Made by a program: the position numbers and the translations under genes. A stretch of DNA of 64,000 bases from Erpobdella octoculata (Eukaryota > Annelida > Clitellata > Hirudinida > Erpobdellidae). The notes beneath the pieces are model-generated. The model was not told the origin of the DNA. It was given only the letters and a program-made list of their open reading frames with translations, and did no database searches. The stretch lies in contig OZ022239.1 in the NCBI GenBank assembly GCA_963978895.1, forward strand, positions 15,845,470-15,909,469, in the 5' to 3' direction. Below are positions 1-15,740 of the stretch, one piece after another. The first letter of the stretch is position 1. Each line of letters opens with the position of its first letter.

Positions 1-1350
1 GCATCGGTGCTGCTTTTTTACAGTAAGTAAATGTAGACCGAGAAAAACTGTCACGTATATCTATATATAATATAAAGAAGGAAAGAGAGAAACCGGAAAA
101 GAGAAAAATAAAAAAAATAAAAGAAAAATAGAGAGAGAGGGAGCAAAAAGGAAGAGTATGGAAAGATTTGTGTGTTATGTAAATAAGAATTATAATTCTA
201 GCAGCGCATCTTCGTTCGCTAGAGGACGAGAAGAAAGTAGAAGAAGAATTAGAAGGCTCGCATGCGACGAATGTTCTTGTAATTTATCCCTTGCACCTAT
301 GGAGCGTTACAGGGAAATTTTGAATAGAGGAATATGGAAGAGGTCCAAGTGTGTTTGTTTGTGTGTGCGTGTGTATTGTAAATATGTTTGCGTGGGATGT
401 GCGAGATTTATGAGGTCTTGACTCGCACACGGGTTTTTTGTAGAGTCATACTAACTAATGTTTTAAGGAGAATCTTTGTTGAAGCAGGGAAAGTGAATTG
501 TCATGTATGAGAATCGTAGTTGAAAGATTCTTGTTAGAGATCATGACATAATCTAAACACTTCAGAAAGAAAATTTTAAAGAGGTTACAAATGCTTAGTT
601 CAGTTCACTATTGTATAAAACAAACTGCGAACTACAATCAGCAGACCTACTCATTATTCACAGCGTTAACATTAATACTCTTTGGTTTCTGTTTATGTTA
701 AAGTTACTATATAACTGTGTCATAATCTCATAGTTGTCCGTGGGTCCATTCTTTGTGAACCAAGTCCCCAGCCTAACGCATTACAAACTACAAATTATCG
801 ATCAAGTTCGACGCAACTCACCAATACTAATAAAGAGGAGTATTTTAATATATATCATCGAAATAGAACGAAGTGTTCAAATGTTCTTGCTGTACATCGC
901 AGTCAAGGTTGGTTCAGGGTCTCAAAATGCATCTCCCATCTTATACGTACAACTGATTCAACTTTATCTGCAAAAAGGTAAAACCTGATGACAGGGATAG
1001 TGTGTCCTACAAAAAGAAGTCATGGTCAGATTGAACTGAAATGACAGAGATGCAATTTACTCAATGAGCCCTTCTGAAAATCCTGGACAGTTTCTATTGT
1101 TTTGCTTCTACAGTTGTAGGAGTCCATCATAAGCAGCAAGTATCTAATTATGAAGATTACATTCAACGTGGCTCGTTTTCATCTACTTCGATGTCATCTC
1201 ACTTACGAACCCAATCGCAGATAAACCGCACAATAGATATTTAAGGAAGGCGACAACTTCAATGTGCTCATTACTGTTTTTATAATTTAAAAAGTTGCGC
1301 CACAAAGATCATCTTCAACTTTACTTACATTCATCTGACTCTCACAACAA
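1..1350. other. no recognisable gene
   Basis: I see no exon with convincing splice sites and protein similarity here. The first 160 bases are a purine-rich low-complexity tract. Short open frames at 158-421 and 734-988 have biased, low-information composition and no recognisable domain. Confidence 0.5.
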
Positions 1351-1462
1351 CCCACCCATTGATCCACCCCACCCACCCATTAATACACTCCATCCACCCA
1401 TTGATCCACCCCACCCACCCATTAATCCACTCCATCCACCCATTGATCCACCTCACCCATCC
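1351..1462. repeat. CCAC-rich minisatellite
   Basis: Imperfect tandem array built from alternating 'acccattgatcc' and 'acccattaatcc' modules separated by cacccc or actccat spacers. Two frames are open through it only because of the repeat, giving Pro/His-rich peptides that should not be read as a protein. Confidence 0.75.
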
Positions 1463-2090
1463 GGATCCAAACAGCCTCCCACGCATTTCTCACCTTTTTC
1501 TGATATATTCGATTCGCTCATTAGCGGTCGACGCGGTTCACACGAGGCGTGTAAGTTGACCAGGAGATGACCAGTAAGATGGTTGAAAGGAAATAAAAAA
1601 TAATTATAGAAAAGGAAAAAAAATTAAAATGAAAAAAAGCCGACAAACGAAAGAGCTTCATGAAGGAAGGAAAAAATGGGATATGAAAAAAAAAATAAGA
1701 AAATGAAAACAAAAAAAAGAAAAAAAGGAAAATTCCGACACATGATCTCCTATCACCACCACCGCTAGCACTACCGCTAGCACTACCAGCAGCACCACAA
1801 AGACAGGGCATGGATCGATACCACGAAAACAATAACATCTAATCAATGAAGCGTATCGAGCTGACAATAATTATTATTAAGTCATCATCGACCGCCACTC
1901 ATTCATAATGCTCCTTTGTCGTGTATTGCGAGTCGCTGAGACAATCGCCATAGACGCGACTCGGCCATTTTTCTGCTTATTAATGGCTTCAATGCCGAAC
2001 GGATGTTCAGGCGATAAACATAAAGGATCGTCCGGTTCTATTGCTCCTCTACAATACTATTACCATTACCACTTCTGGTGATAGAGGTTA
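1463..2090. other. low-complexity spacer, no gene
   Basis: Contains an A/G-rich stretch at about 1580-1735 and short CTAGCACTACC-type direct repeats at about 1765-1795. Open frames on the minus strand are Phe/Ser-rich readings of the purine tract. No gene is supported. Confidence 0.5.
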
Positions 2091-2175
2091 TGATGACGAT
2101 GACGATGGCCTGTGGTGATGATGACGATGACGATGGCCTGTGGTGATGATGACGATGACGATGGCCTGTGGTGAT
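2091..2175. repeat. 28-bp minisatellite, three copies
   Basis: Three near-identical 28-bp units made of a (gatgac) core followed by 'gatggcctgtgg'. Confidence 0.8.
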
Positions 2176-3147
2176 AATGATATTGGTGATGATTATGATG
2201 ATATTTGTCGTACACCGAACTTTGGAGCAGAATTTTGTTTTTTTTCTTTAGATTTGAAACTGTTTTTGAATAATTTTTGTTTCCATATATCTAAGAATGA
2301 TTCAAGATTTTCTTTATAACCCTGAGATTTTGAGTCATAGAAGCTGCACTTAGCAAACGTTTTGCTTATAGTAAAAGTAAACTTTAACACTGGCATTTTT
2401 TTTATGAGCGTTCAATTTGTGGGCAATTTCGTATGTACTTTTATTAACATCTCTTTCGCCTCCCCTTCCTCCCTGGCTTTTAAATATTGCTGAGATTGCT
2501 CACCTTGTTCATCACTGACAGTCTGAAATCTCGTGCCATATCCATTTATCTCAGTCTGGATGGAATCTTTTAAGAAATAATTCATCTTCTATTTCAAAAT
2601 ATACATCTTTGATGTCATATAGTTCATCAAGTTCATCATCATAACCCAGATATTCAATAAAGGCTAGTAAAACAGAAGCTGGAACTAGGGATTCAGCTAT
2701 GACGGATTGAAATGATCAATTTTTATATTATATACTAGTGGTTTTGCCCGTCAAAAATAACATAGGTCTCTTCTAATATAAGGCAGCGAAAGCGCAAAAG
2801 TAATGGTGTATTCCAATAGTATAAATGCTATAGTCTCTGTGATTTCATTAGTTTATGATTCCGGTCTTAAACACTATGGAATTTTGTTTTACTCATGTTC
2901 TTTTTGTTGAGCCTCGTATTCTTTTGATTTGACAGGTGGAGTGTTTGCTCTTTTGTTAGTGTGCTAATTCTTTGATAATTTTGGTTCTTTCTGTTTGTTT
3001 ACTTTTCTCGTTTTACTTTTGACCCTGATGATGGCTGATATAGCTGAAACGGTCCGTCGGTCGAGTTTTATACCGAAAAGTCGGGAATTTGGCTCGAAAA
3101 GTTGTTTCTGCCAAATGACGAGTTGTATTTCTTAGAGCATGTCTCAA

Positions 3148-3149
<2 letters not shown>
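2176..3149. other. no gene; possible retroelement tail
   Basis: No coding exon recognised. At about 3025-3120 the sequence reads like the 3' tail seen in retroelements ('ctgatgatggctgatatagc' then a gaaacg motif) and leads into an AT dinucleotide tract. A CTAG at 2735-2738 beside 'tggttttgcccg' could be a decayed Helitron end. Both assignments are weak. Confidence 0.3.
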
Positions 3150-3216
<67 letters not shown>

Positions 3217-3229
3217 TATATATATATAT
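3150..3229. repeat. (AT)n microsatellite
   Basis: About 80 bp of alternating AT with one TAGATA interruption near 3214. Confidence 0.95.
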
Positions 3230-4979
3230 GACTGTCTGAATCAGTTATTTAAATATGATATCTAACAAAACAACTACACATCCGGAAAGCTTTATATTGC
3301 TTATATATCAAATTTGATAGAATAGCTTTAGAAAATTAAAATAAATAAATTATTACGAAACATTTCAACAATGTAATAAAATTAATTGTTTTGAGGAGCT
3401 ATATTTCTATATTCTATATTTTCATGTTTCAGCTTGACTTGATGACGAGACATTTCTTAACTTTTTGCTACCAAAGTTTGTCCACAAGCAAGTAAACCAG
3501 CAAAAAATGCAAGATCGGCGTAGTTCAGGCTCGCCCGCGTACAGTAAAATTGGGCAAAAAATAAATTTTATGTGGTGTTATCAATACCAAAAATGACACA
3601 ATTACAAGCACAACTTTAAAAAGTATTAAGCACTAATTTTTCATATTATTTATTGATTGGCCATTACTTCCCTCAGTTGTTCAAAATAGAATCTGATTTG
3701 GCATCAGAACTTGATGACGATATCTGAATGACAAGTTTGTAGGCAGGCAGCCTCACCGCGCCAATGGTCCATTTGAAAGTGTTGAAGAACATTTCAGGAT
3801 TTATTTACATAATCTATTTTTAAGCCACCTCATTGCAGAGCTGCAAACACGACTATTAAATGCAAACGACCGTGTTGAAGCCAAACGACACTACCACAAA
3901 ATAATGCCATTTTGACAAACCTACAATGGAATAAATTGAAGGACACTTACTCAAGTTTTGTTGGTTTATTGGATATCAAACTTGAAATGTGAAAGTTTAA
4001 GTGGAGGAACATTATGAAAAAAAGTACCGCATAGTAGACTGAATACCGATGAAAATTTTTTTTATCCAAACCTTCAAAAAGTTTTTATAATCTTGTTTAC
4101 TATGCCAGGTTTCAACAGCTACAGCAGAAATAAGTTTCCGTGCATTAAAGTGGCTGAAAACATACCTACTATCTACAATGAGATCAGATCGATTGACTGG
4201 TCTAGCTTTAATCCACATCAACAGACATTTAGAAATAAAAATTTCATAGGTGTTGAAGGAATTTGATAGCTCTGAACATTGAAAAATAGCTATGGCTTTT
4301 GAGAACTCCTCTGAGGTTGAGGAAACTTCATGAGAACTCAGTGTAACACAAAATACTTCTTATCTAAAAGTATTTTTCATAATTTAAAATGTCAGTTTTT
4401 TTACTTTGAAAAATAATAGCATATTAACTGCTGGTCTATAAGTCTTAGAAAAAAAATTTGATTTCTGATAGTTTAAAAAAATTTGGAAATATGAATAAGC
4501 CCGAGGTGGACCAAACGCCACTCCTCATCCCCTGAAAAAATATACGGGAAAAGGAAAAAAAGAAAAAAGAGAGATAAAGAGAGAAAATGCAAAAGAGAGA
4601 AAAAAGAAAGATAAAAGAAAGATAAAATAGAGAGAGAAGATATAAACAAGTAAAGGAAAAAACGAGTTTTTCAACACAAACTTTTTTTTTAATTGAATCA
4701 TGTATTGTCATCCAATATAAAGCTATACTAAAAATTTCAGCTAAGTAGCTAGTCAAAAAGCCAGTTAAATTTTACTTGCAGGATTTGCGTACAGAGAAAG
4801 CCACTGACACATACACACACACACAAACAGAGATTGTAACCAAAATGAAAGTTTGTAAAAAAGAAAAATGAAGAAAACAACATTGAGAGATAAAGAAAGT
4901 AAGACAAGAGAAAAAAATCAAAAAACAAACCCAGGTTACGCCGGGTATACCAAATATAATGCCATTTTAAACAAAAACC
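3230..4979. other. no recognisable gene
   Basis: AT-rich non-coding sequence with A/G-rich low-complexity blocks at about 4545-4640 and 4860-4925. A 'ggttacgccgggtatacc' near 4934 resembles the Helitron 3' hairpin seen at 5200 and suggests an older decayed copy. Confidence 0.45.
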
Positions 4980-5223
4980 GGGGTAAATTTTAGTACTCCA
5001 GACATACAGAGAAAATGAGAAATAAAATCAAAGGAAAAAAGAGCAAAACAAAAATTAAAGAAAAAGCAGCACGAATGAAGAGAGAAACGGGGAGAAAGAT
5101 GGAAAAGAACGAAAAGAAATAAGAAAAAGAAACAAAAAAAGAGAGAGAGAAAAAAATGAGAAATAGCAAAAAATAACGAGACAAAACCTTAAAAACCCGG
5201 GCAACACCGGGTATACCAGCTAG
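4980..5223 (+). mobile_element. Helitron 3'-end fragment (family A)
   Basis: Ends in a GC-rich hairpin ('cccgggcaacaccgggtat') followed by CTAG at 5220-5223 and then T, the terminal structure expected of a Helitron inserted between A and T. Related ends occur at 25795, 55365, 56239, 57169 and 61105. The 5' boundary is unclear, so only a fragment is called. Confidence 0.55.
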
Positions 5224-5342
5224 TATTAAATCATAACAATTTGGAAAAATCGGTTCTTTGCAATCTAAAATATTATTTTTCGGTTGCTGATAAATAAACA
5301 AATAAATATATACACTATTATACACACGCTTATATTTATAGA

Positions 5343-5520
<178 letters not shown>

Positions 5521-5680
5521 CGACAAAAAATAATGACAAAAAAGAATTGAAGTTGTTGAAATTCAAAAGCGTTCACCGAAGCATGCAAACTTGCAAGCAG
5601 TCAGTAGAGCGTGGTCTTTGCTTCATTCAAGTTCTCTAATCGGACCATTCTCACGTGGCGAAGCGTTGTGTTTGATTTGT

Positions 5681-5960
5681 ACATACATACATACATACAT
5701 ACATACATACATACATACATACATACATACATACATACATACATACATACATACATACATACATACATACATACATACATACATACATACATACATACAT
5801 ACATACATACATACATACATACATACATACATACATACATACATACATACATACATACATACATACATACATACATACATACATACATACATTCATACAT
5901 ACATACATACATACATACATACATACATACATACATACATACATACATACATACATACAT
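5681..5960. repeat. (ACAT)n microsatellite, 280 bp
   Basis: Seventy tandem ACAT units with a single point change (ATTC) at about 5891-5894. Because four is not a multiple of three, every frame stays open and gives His-Thr-Tyr-Ile or Met-Tyr-Val-Cys peptides, which are not genes. Confidence 0.97.
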
Positions 5961-7439
5961 TATGTCATATATATATATATATAAATATATACACACAAAT
6001 ATAACTGAAACGTTAGATCAGAAAAAAATTGAGCTGGAAAGCAAAAAGAAGAAGAAATATGAAACCCTCAAATAATTTTTAACCAATCCATACTGAATCA
6101 ATCAAACAAAAACCGACATAAAAAACTCAATTCACGCACGTGCCTCCACGCCTGCAAAGAAACATACAAGCATACAGACAAATACAAAGGATCGTACAGA
6201 GACCTACAATGCACTCGCTCATAAAGCAGGACCGTGTCATCGATGTGTACTTTAGGAAGCTCGCGTCACCACGTCACCATGTCTATGTGCATGTGTGCTT
6301 GTGTGCGTGCGTGTTAATAGCGCATGCGATTGTCTTTTTTGTGTCTTTTTTCTCGCGTAGTCACTCACGAAAACGAAAGTTCTCGTTCCGATCTGATCTC
6401 GAGCACGTGATCGCAATGAGAATCGAATTTATCGATTTGTCGCTGTGACGCCAATGTTCGTAGAACGGAAGTCGTTGTTGGTTCATATGAGGTGAACATG
6501 CGAACAATTGTTCACAGTTGATGGTGTCCAGGTAGGTAGGTGGGTGGGTGGGTGGGCAGGAGTGGGTGGGTGAGGTGTGACCAGATTGTGTGGATGGTGA
6601 ATTCAGTGTAAATTACATATCAATATGTAACACTTTGTTTTACAGGTATCCACGTTGATAGCAGGCGTGTACGAGAATATCAATAAGTCAAAGGTCATGC
6701 CAGTAACAGTTCCGTTAAGGTTAATTTGGAGATGCATGATCACGTAATATAAACATGAGAAGTGTTTATATTTTGAGGATGATGTAAAATAGCCGTTGGT
6801 TGTGAGTTGTATTTTATTTGTTTGATTTCTATTTTGGAAGAAGCGAAAAGCTGAATTCAACAATCTTTGCTAATAAATGTAAAATTAGTTTTTCCAAGTT
6901 TTATGTTTGTTTTTTTACATTTTCTTGAAAGAAATATTTTGAAATCAATCAAAAAATTATTTATTAACGGATCATAACCATTTTAAAAAGATGCATTAAA
7001 AGCCCCAATAGTCACTTTTCATTGACCCCAACTCTCAATGTCTCGAGGGGACACCATCAATAACCCCCAAACAAGAGGCAGTAATAATAAAAGAGATTGA
7101 AACGACGAAAGGGACGAACGCCAAGGAACAATTACTTGTTTGCATTTCCACTTCCGCTGTGATTTATTGTTTTTGGTTTCTCGAGGGACTGAGATGTAAA
7201 ACGAATTTACGTTTCATAAAATTAATATTGCGTTTGTTTTTATTATATAATTAATTATTATGTCTTAATAAATATTATTTACGATTAAAAAGAGCAATTA
7301 AATAATATAATGTTTTTTGTTAGTTGGTTTGTATAAAATAATATAATATATTTGTATGAAATTATATAACTTTCGCTATGGTTAATCAATTTTATTTATT
7401 AATTTTCTTTTGCATTTAAGGATTAAAGATTATATTTTT
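5961..7439. other. no gene; GTGG-rich tract
   Basis: About 6120-6600 is less AT-rich than its surroundings and contains a CACGTG E-box near 6402, and a (GGTA/GGTG)n run at about 6531-6580. This could be a promoter or first-exon region but no exon can be defended. 6600-7439 is AT-rich spacer. Confidence 0.4.
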
Positions 7440-7475
7440 CAGAGGTGGACATGGGTCCTTTTGTGGCGACCCAAC

Positions 7476-8677
7476 CAGTAGTGCTTTCCTGGGGGTTCGC
7501 AGGGGTTCGTGCAAACCCCCTGATGTGATTGCTATGGTTTGTGCGAATTCCCTGTTAACCATAAAAATTACTTTCAATTAATCTTATTGTCGATTGTGTG
7601 GGCTAGTCACTATTACCAAAACTTTGCTCTTGAGTCTATCATAGGGGACGTCCATAAATTACGTAAGGTAATTTTTTGCTTTTTTCCCTCCCCCCGTTGT
7701 AAGATTTTGTAAAAAAAAAATCGTCGAACCCCCCTCTGAATTTACGTAAGGTTTATCAATACCCCCCCTTCAACAAAAAAATGCAAAATAAGGATGATTA
7801 ATGTCTGTATTGCAAAGTTTATAATAAACAAAAAAGAATGCACAAACGTTCTAGGTTTTTAAATTCAATCATGAAGTATTAAAATTAGACATATAGAACA
7901 GAAGTAATAAGAACATTTTTGAAAATCAGTGATAATATAATGGATGATCCTATTTAAAAGGCATTGAGCATCGATTTAAAGAATCTAAATTTATTTTTCT
8001 TCTTCCCACTGGCACGAGAAATCTCTTGAGTAATTTGATTTAATAAAAAAAAAAATTCAAAATATAGACTTACGTAAGAAAACGTTAGACCCCCTCTCCC
8101 CATGAAAAACTGTAAAAATTTTTCTCACTCCTTCCTCCCCCATTTCCCTTACGTAATTTATGGACGTCCCCATACCCCTGATTGCCGAAAATTATGGACG
8201 CCAGAAAGTTGGGAGGTGTTTGCTTCCCGCCTCCTTTGCCTATGATTTCTTTTAATTGGTCGCCCATTGAACATTTGGAACGCAGTTCCCTAAGTAACAA
8301 GCTGGTTGAGGAACCATAACTCAACAGCTGATACCAGGGTAAAAAAATACAACTAATCGAAGGAATATAGTGAAGATCAAGTAGCTATTTGAAAATATTT
8401 TCAATGATTTAATTACTTTATAATAATCATTGTGAATATATAAAATTTCAGAATTCTAGTTTATTTAAATAATTTCGTGTCTTTTCCACATAGTAAAAAA
8501 AATAAAAGTATATATGAAGGATAAATTGTTTTATTTCCTTATAGTTCAATATTCATCAGCTAGTGTGCTACTCGGCGAAATAATATTTCAATGGAAATAT
8601 TAATATTGAAAAAAATGTTAGAAAATATTCACTGCGAATGCGAACCCCCTGGTAAAATTTTGGAAAAAGCATCACTG
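7476..8677. mobile_element. hAT-like element nested in outer element
   Basis: Begins 'cagtagtgctttcc' and ends in the near-complement 'ggaaaaagcatcactg'. It is flanked by a perfect 8-bp target duplication, gacccaac, at 7468-7475 and 8678-8685, and this 8-mer is part of the outer element's repeat motif. Subterminal 'ggggttcgc'-type sequence is present on both sides in inverted orientation. No transposase was recognised, so it is probably non-autonomous. Confidence 0.8.
7644..8171. mobile_element. TIR MITE, third level of nest 1
   Basis: Perfect inverted termini 'ggggacgtccataaattacg' (left) and its complement (right), continuing as an imperfect TIR. The triplet ATA flanks both ends (7641-7643 and 8172-8174), suggesting a 3-bp target duplication. 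The element is 528 bp with no coding capacity. Superfamily is not certain; a 3-bp duplication would fit a Harbinger-type element. Confidence 0.75.
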
Positions 8678-9198
8678 GACCCAACCCAACCCAATCCATC
8701 ATTTTCTCAACCTAACCCAACCCGACCCACCTGAAAAGTTACATTTTCTAATCCAAACCAACCCACAATTAAACAATTTTTTTAATAAATTAAATTTTTT
8801 TTAATAGCACTTAACTTAACCCACGCATGTGTCAAAAACATTGGACCCAACCCAACCAAACCTGACCCAACCCAATCCAACCCACCTCTGATATTTCCAC
8901 AGTACTTTATTTAGCTCACAACGGGTGTATGGTCAGAGCAAATTTACTTAATTTTGAACTTCTTGCAGTTATACAATCTTTCTCAAATTGTGCACACAAC
9001 TACAGTTTCCATGACATGATTTAGAAACATTCAAAAAATTAACATGATTAAATTCAATTTAATTAAAGTTTTTTTATTTATGTTGACAAATGTGTCTTGA
9101 CAAAGCAACTTAAAATTCTCCAAAAGTGTTTTTGATAACTCTACAAGGCAGCTGTTTGAATGAGATGTTTTGAATTAAGCAAATTGTTTTTGTGACCA

Positions 9199-12314
<3,116 letters not shown>

Positions 12315-12682
12315 TTACTCTATCGACTTACGACCACCAGCAAATTCAATAGCAAATTCAATGGATTTTCTTTCAAACTGGTTCTCAGCCCTGCAACTGT
12401 AACCGGAGCCTGGTGGCAGCGTCGAAGGTGAAGGTCGATGAAAAGTGAAGGTCACTTCGTGAACGCCTCCGTCTGCTACGTGGATGAATCGAGACACTCC
12501 AAGATAGTTAATTGGACCTGGCCCATTTCTCGAAAGTTTTTCAGCCCTGTAAAACAAACTGTGGCTGCGGTTCTTTGACGTCGGACTTCCGTCATCGTCA
12601 TCATCATCACCACCGCTGTTTTTGTTTGCTATCAAAGCAAGGTCGTTGCTTTGGTTTGGTTGTTTTGTTTGTACATTTGTGT
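12315..12682 (-). CDS. Ig gene terminal exon
   Basis: Acceptor 'tttatttcacag' before 12682. It encodes a Gln/Asn-rich start, an Asp run, then 'DGGVHEVTFTFHRPSPS' and 'GSGYSCRAENQFERKS', the end of an Ig domain, and stops at 12315-12317. Confidence 0.65.
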
Positions 12683-15600
12683 CTGTGAAATAAAAAGTTA
12701 AATGTCGCTGCAAATGATTATGGCGTAAAAGCAAATTTCATTCAACCGAGTTTCAGTTATACAAGTTGAATTTAATTACTTGTTTAAATATTCATATAAA
12801 AAAAGTCATTAATTAATAACCAATCGATTGTTTTTCCATTGTTACAGTCGCTAGGTGACCCCGTGTGTTTTGAGAACTGCGTTTTTTTATTGAATTTTTT
12901 CCAGAGATTCTCGTTGTTCCATTGGTGCCATAATCATCACCATCATCATCATCGTTGTCGTCATCATCTTCATCGTTACTCTGGATATAGTTTTTTCTAC
13001 CATATCGATTTGTTTTGCTAGCCATATAATGATCATTATCAAGAACTTTCTCTGACTTCGAGGCATATCTTTTAACGGCATGATTTCGGCTGACCTGCTG
13101 CCGCTCAGCCATGAAACTTTCCAGCTCAACTTCATTCCTGTACATCCCTAATTTCAGTTCACCAATTTCTCCACCACTCAGAGCCCTGCACCTTATACAG
13201 GTTGGTATTTCTGTGTACATGATCAAAACTCCGTTTGCATAGTTGTCACTTCTACACGATATTAACTCCACTTTCAGAAAGGATGGTGACGATGATGGCT
13301 TTGAACGTTTTGGAAAGTGTTCCATAACTTTTCTATCAGTGTTCTTTCCAAATTGTCTACTTTTTGACTGCTGTGGTCTGCGCGACTGTTGGTAACGACC
13401 TAAGCTAGCAGCATTTGACAAAACCTCGATCTCACTGAGGTGGTAAAAGCGATCGCTATTTCTTTCAAAACTACAAAGATAGCGTCCAGAAAAAGCATTG
13501 CTAGCATTTGGCGTGGTTAGTCCTACCTGGTAAATAACTTCGTTAGCATTATCGGGAAGCCAGGGTTTGAACCTACGACCAACGAGCAGTGAGTCACCGT
13601 GATCCTCAGCGATGTTTGGAGTGTCCTTGTGGATGCCAACAAGGTTTGTAAAGTCAAATTTAAGATTGCTCTGTTCTGAAAGCTGGTCGGTAGCCACTGG
13701 ATGTGCTGCTCTTTCCAGGGTTAATTCGTCCGTATATCTTCCACTTTCTGATAAAATTAAAAATTTAAAAAAAAAATTTAAAAATTAATATTTTTGCGTT
13801 AATGCAACTTTGCAAGACGCTAATAAACTGAACGAACCAATCAAAGCGCAGCAGCACGGCAGCAATTTAGCAAGCATGAGAACATAAAAAGTTAACAAAC
13901 AAATGCATTACAGAATATAAAAAGTTATTTTAATACACTAATAAACATTTTAGTCAACATAGAATAAAAATATAAATCTCAGTAGTTCAATACAAATAAG
14001 TTACATTTTAAGAATTTTTTGCTTTTGTGCTTTTCTTGTTACCGCTGCTGTGTAAACATCCAAGAGAGGCATGGAAGGTTCAAAAATATGTATTTTTGAG
14101 GGAACGCCTCAATAAATTTTTCTAAAATTTACAAATAACAACTGCTTACCTTTGGATATCATTACAGCGCAATACGTTGTCAAATTTTGACCTTCTTGAA
14201 CGCTGACCCTTTTAGGGGGTGTCACCAACCAATCAGGTCCTTCAATGGCATCGATCTGAGATCCCCCGTGGGATTTTACTTTGATTTGGCTAGTTATCTG
14301 GTACTGAACTGTACCATCCAGAGAAGTAAAGACGGTCTCGAAATCAAAAGGCTTGGACGGGCGGGCTTCAATGCGGACGAAAAGCTTTGTGGCGCTAACA
14401 TCTCCCGATGTCATCATCAGAGTAGTGTAGTTTGGATCACCTTGGAAATAAAACAGAAGAACTACATTGGATTTAATTTAATTTAGTAAATGCAATGCAT
14501 TTTACATTGAAATAGAATTATACCCATTTGGTGACGGGTCAAAATAATATTAAACTTCAAACTTTAACGAAGTTTATACTTAAACATTTTAGTTAAACTA
14601 TTGGTTTCAACTCATTTAATGTTTAATTTCGGCTAAACAAAAATAAGTTAAATTTTTCCCAACTATTTTTACAAATAATTAGCGCATTTATTTCATCAAA
14701 TATCAAATGATTCAATGTTATTTGTTTGGTTCGTGTATAAAAAAAATTGGCTACTAGGCAGCAAAAACTAAGTAGATTGTACCAGTGTCTGCGGCTTGAC
14801 TTTCAATCAACAATCTAAAATTAGAGCTGGTGTAACTATGACGCTGATCAGCTTATTCAAACAGAATTGGTATTTTTCTCTGAAGCATCTACATTTTTTA
14901 GTTAAAAACAAAGTAAGAAAAAAAGTTAGGTTAGACTAAACTCCGGAATTTATTTCAAGTGAACCGAAAGTAAATAAGAATGATTTTTGCTTGGAAGGTA
15001 TGAATATGGATAATGTCAAGGTATGAAACAATATGTAAATGTCCAGAAGAAAGTTGAAAACTGTTAGTTAATAATTAAAAAAGTAGTTTGACTAAGATTT
15101 TAAATCATTTTTTTTAATTTAGTCAAATACTGCTTGTAACTAAAAATTAATTTAACTTTTTTTGTTTATTTTTACCCATTAATGAATGAAAACATTCGAC
15201 CCGAGCTTTCTAAAATTGAAAAAAACTAGGACCGATCTTTATTTACTATCTGACACAACCCAGCAAATCCAACCTGTAAATTTGACTCATGTCATATGAA
15301 TAACAATACTGTCAGTTCAAATTCCAACGCCATCGCCAGGAGCCCTAGAAATGAAGAGGTGCCTCGTGCGGTTACTCTCAAACAAGTTAAGAACAAGATA
15401 CACAGAGGCGTACAAAAAAAGTTGTGCTACGTTTATATTTCCCTATTGCTTATTGCAATTTTAAATTTTAAAACTCAGAACAAATGTAAATTATATAAGC
15501 GATCAAATTTAAGTTTAAAAAACAACTTAGCCCATTACCGTCTGTAGAAATTTTGTTTGGTACTTCAGAGTTGACAAGATTCAAGCTTTTATCAAATCTG

Positions 15601-15740
15601 AACCATCTGACCATAAAAGGAATGGATGACCTGTACACTAAAGTGAGAATACCTGTATGACCAGGCTGAAAGTTGCGCACTTGACGACTGATCATCTTAA
15701 ACGTTGGCGTATGAGAGAAAAGAAGAACATCCCAAAATTC
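12315..15740 (-). CDS. immunoglobulin-domain protein, 3' part of gene
   Basis: Four minus-strand exons join with matching phases: 15740-15539, 14440-14150, 13747-about 12860, and 12682-12315 (stop). The translation shows Ig-fold signatures: a B/C-strand region with 'FMVRWFRFD', then 'VSVQEGQNLTTYCAV' leading to 'SGRYLCSFERN', and a final 'SGYSCRAENQFE', which is the F-strand YxC pattern of a C2/I-set domain. Between the last two lies a low-complexity acidic Asp/Asn stretch (about 12930-13000) and a basic Ser/Arg/Gln-rich linker. No transmembrane segment follows the last Ig domain, so the end is either secreted or incomplete. The family is not identified. The 5' end is missing; weaker candidate upstream exons are at 20833-20726 and 21173-21074. 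The donor of the third exon is ambiguous (12860 or slightly later). Confidence 0.65.
12860..13747 (-). CDS. Ig gene large exon with acidic linker
   Basis: Acceptor 'ttttatcag' before 13747. It starts 'SGRYTDELTLERAAHP', contains 'AFSGRYLCSFERNSDRF' (second Cys of an Ig domain), a Ser/Arg-rich linker, and a run of Asp encoded by a GAT-rich stretch. The 3' donor giving the required phase 1 is probably CGGG|GTCACC at 12860; an alternative is ATTG|GTTATT near 12822. Confidence 0.6.
14150..14440 (-). CDS. Ig gene exon (end of one Ig, start of next)
   Basis: Acceptor 'atttccaag' at 14441-14442 and donor AAAG|GTAAGC at 14150. It encodes 'GDPNYTTLMMTSGDVSATK', then 'GPDWLVTPPKRVSVQEGQ' and the first Cys of an Ig fold ('TTYCAV'). 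Phase 1 in, phase 1 out. Confidence 0.7.
15539..15740 (-). CDS. Ig gene exon (first Ig fold)
   Basis: Acceptor 'ttttttcag' before 15740 and donor ACG|GTAATG at 15539. It reads from 'EFWDVLLFSHTP' to 'EVPNKISTDG', including the tryptophan of an Ig core ('VRWFRFD'). It ends in phase 1, matching the next exon. Confidence 0.65.

Larger units (their letters stand above)
7440..8890. mobile_element. hAT-like outer element of nest 1
   Basis: Terminal inverted repeats 'cagaggtgg' (7440) and 'ccacctctg' (to 8890). The flanking 8-mers atattttt (7432-7439) and atatttcc (8891-8898) match at six of eight positions, fitting a decayed 8-bp hAT target duplication. Without the nested insertion it is about 249 bp and consists largely of degenerate 'gacccaaccc' motifs. 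It has no coding capacity and is best seen as a MITE-sized non-autonomous element. Confidence 0.65.

Noticed and set aside
158..421. 87-residue Arg-rich open frame
   Set aside because: No homologous motif, no splice or promoter support, and it overlaps a purine-rich low-complexity tract.
1521..1867. Minus-strand Phe/Ser-rich frames looking like membrane proteins
   Set aside because: They are readings of an A/G-rich tract; similar artefacts occur at 4445-4756 and 4990-5330.
5591..6075. Long His-Thr-Tyr-Ile and Met-Tyr-Val-Cys open frames (also 23335-24468 and 56273-56914)
   Set aside because: They are translations of ACAT/GTAT tetranucleotide repeats; every frame on both strands is open by construction.
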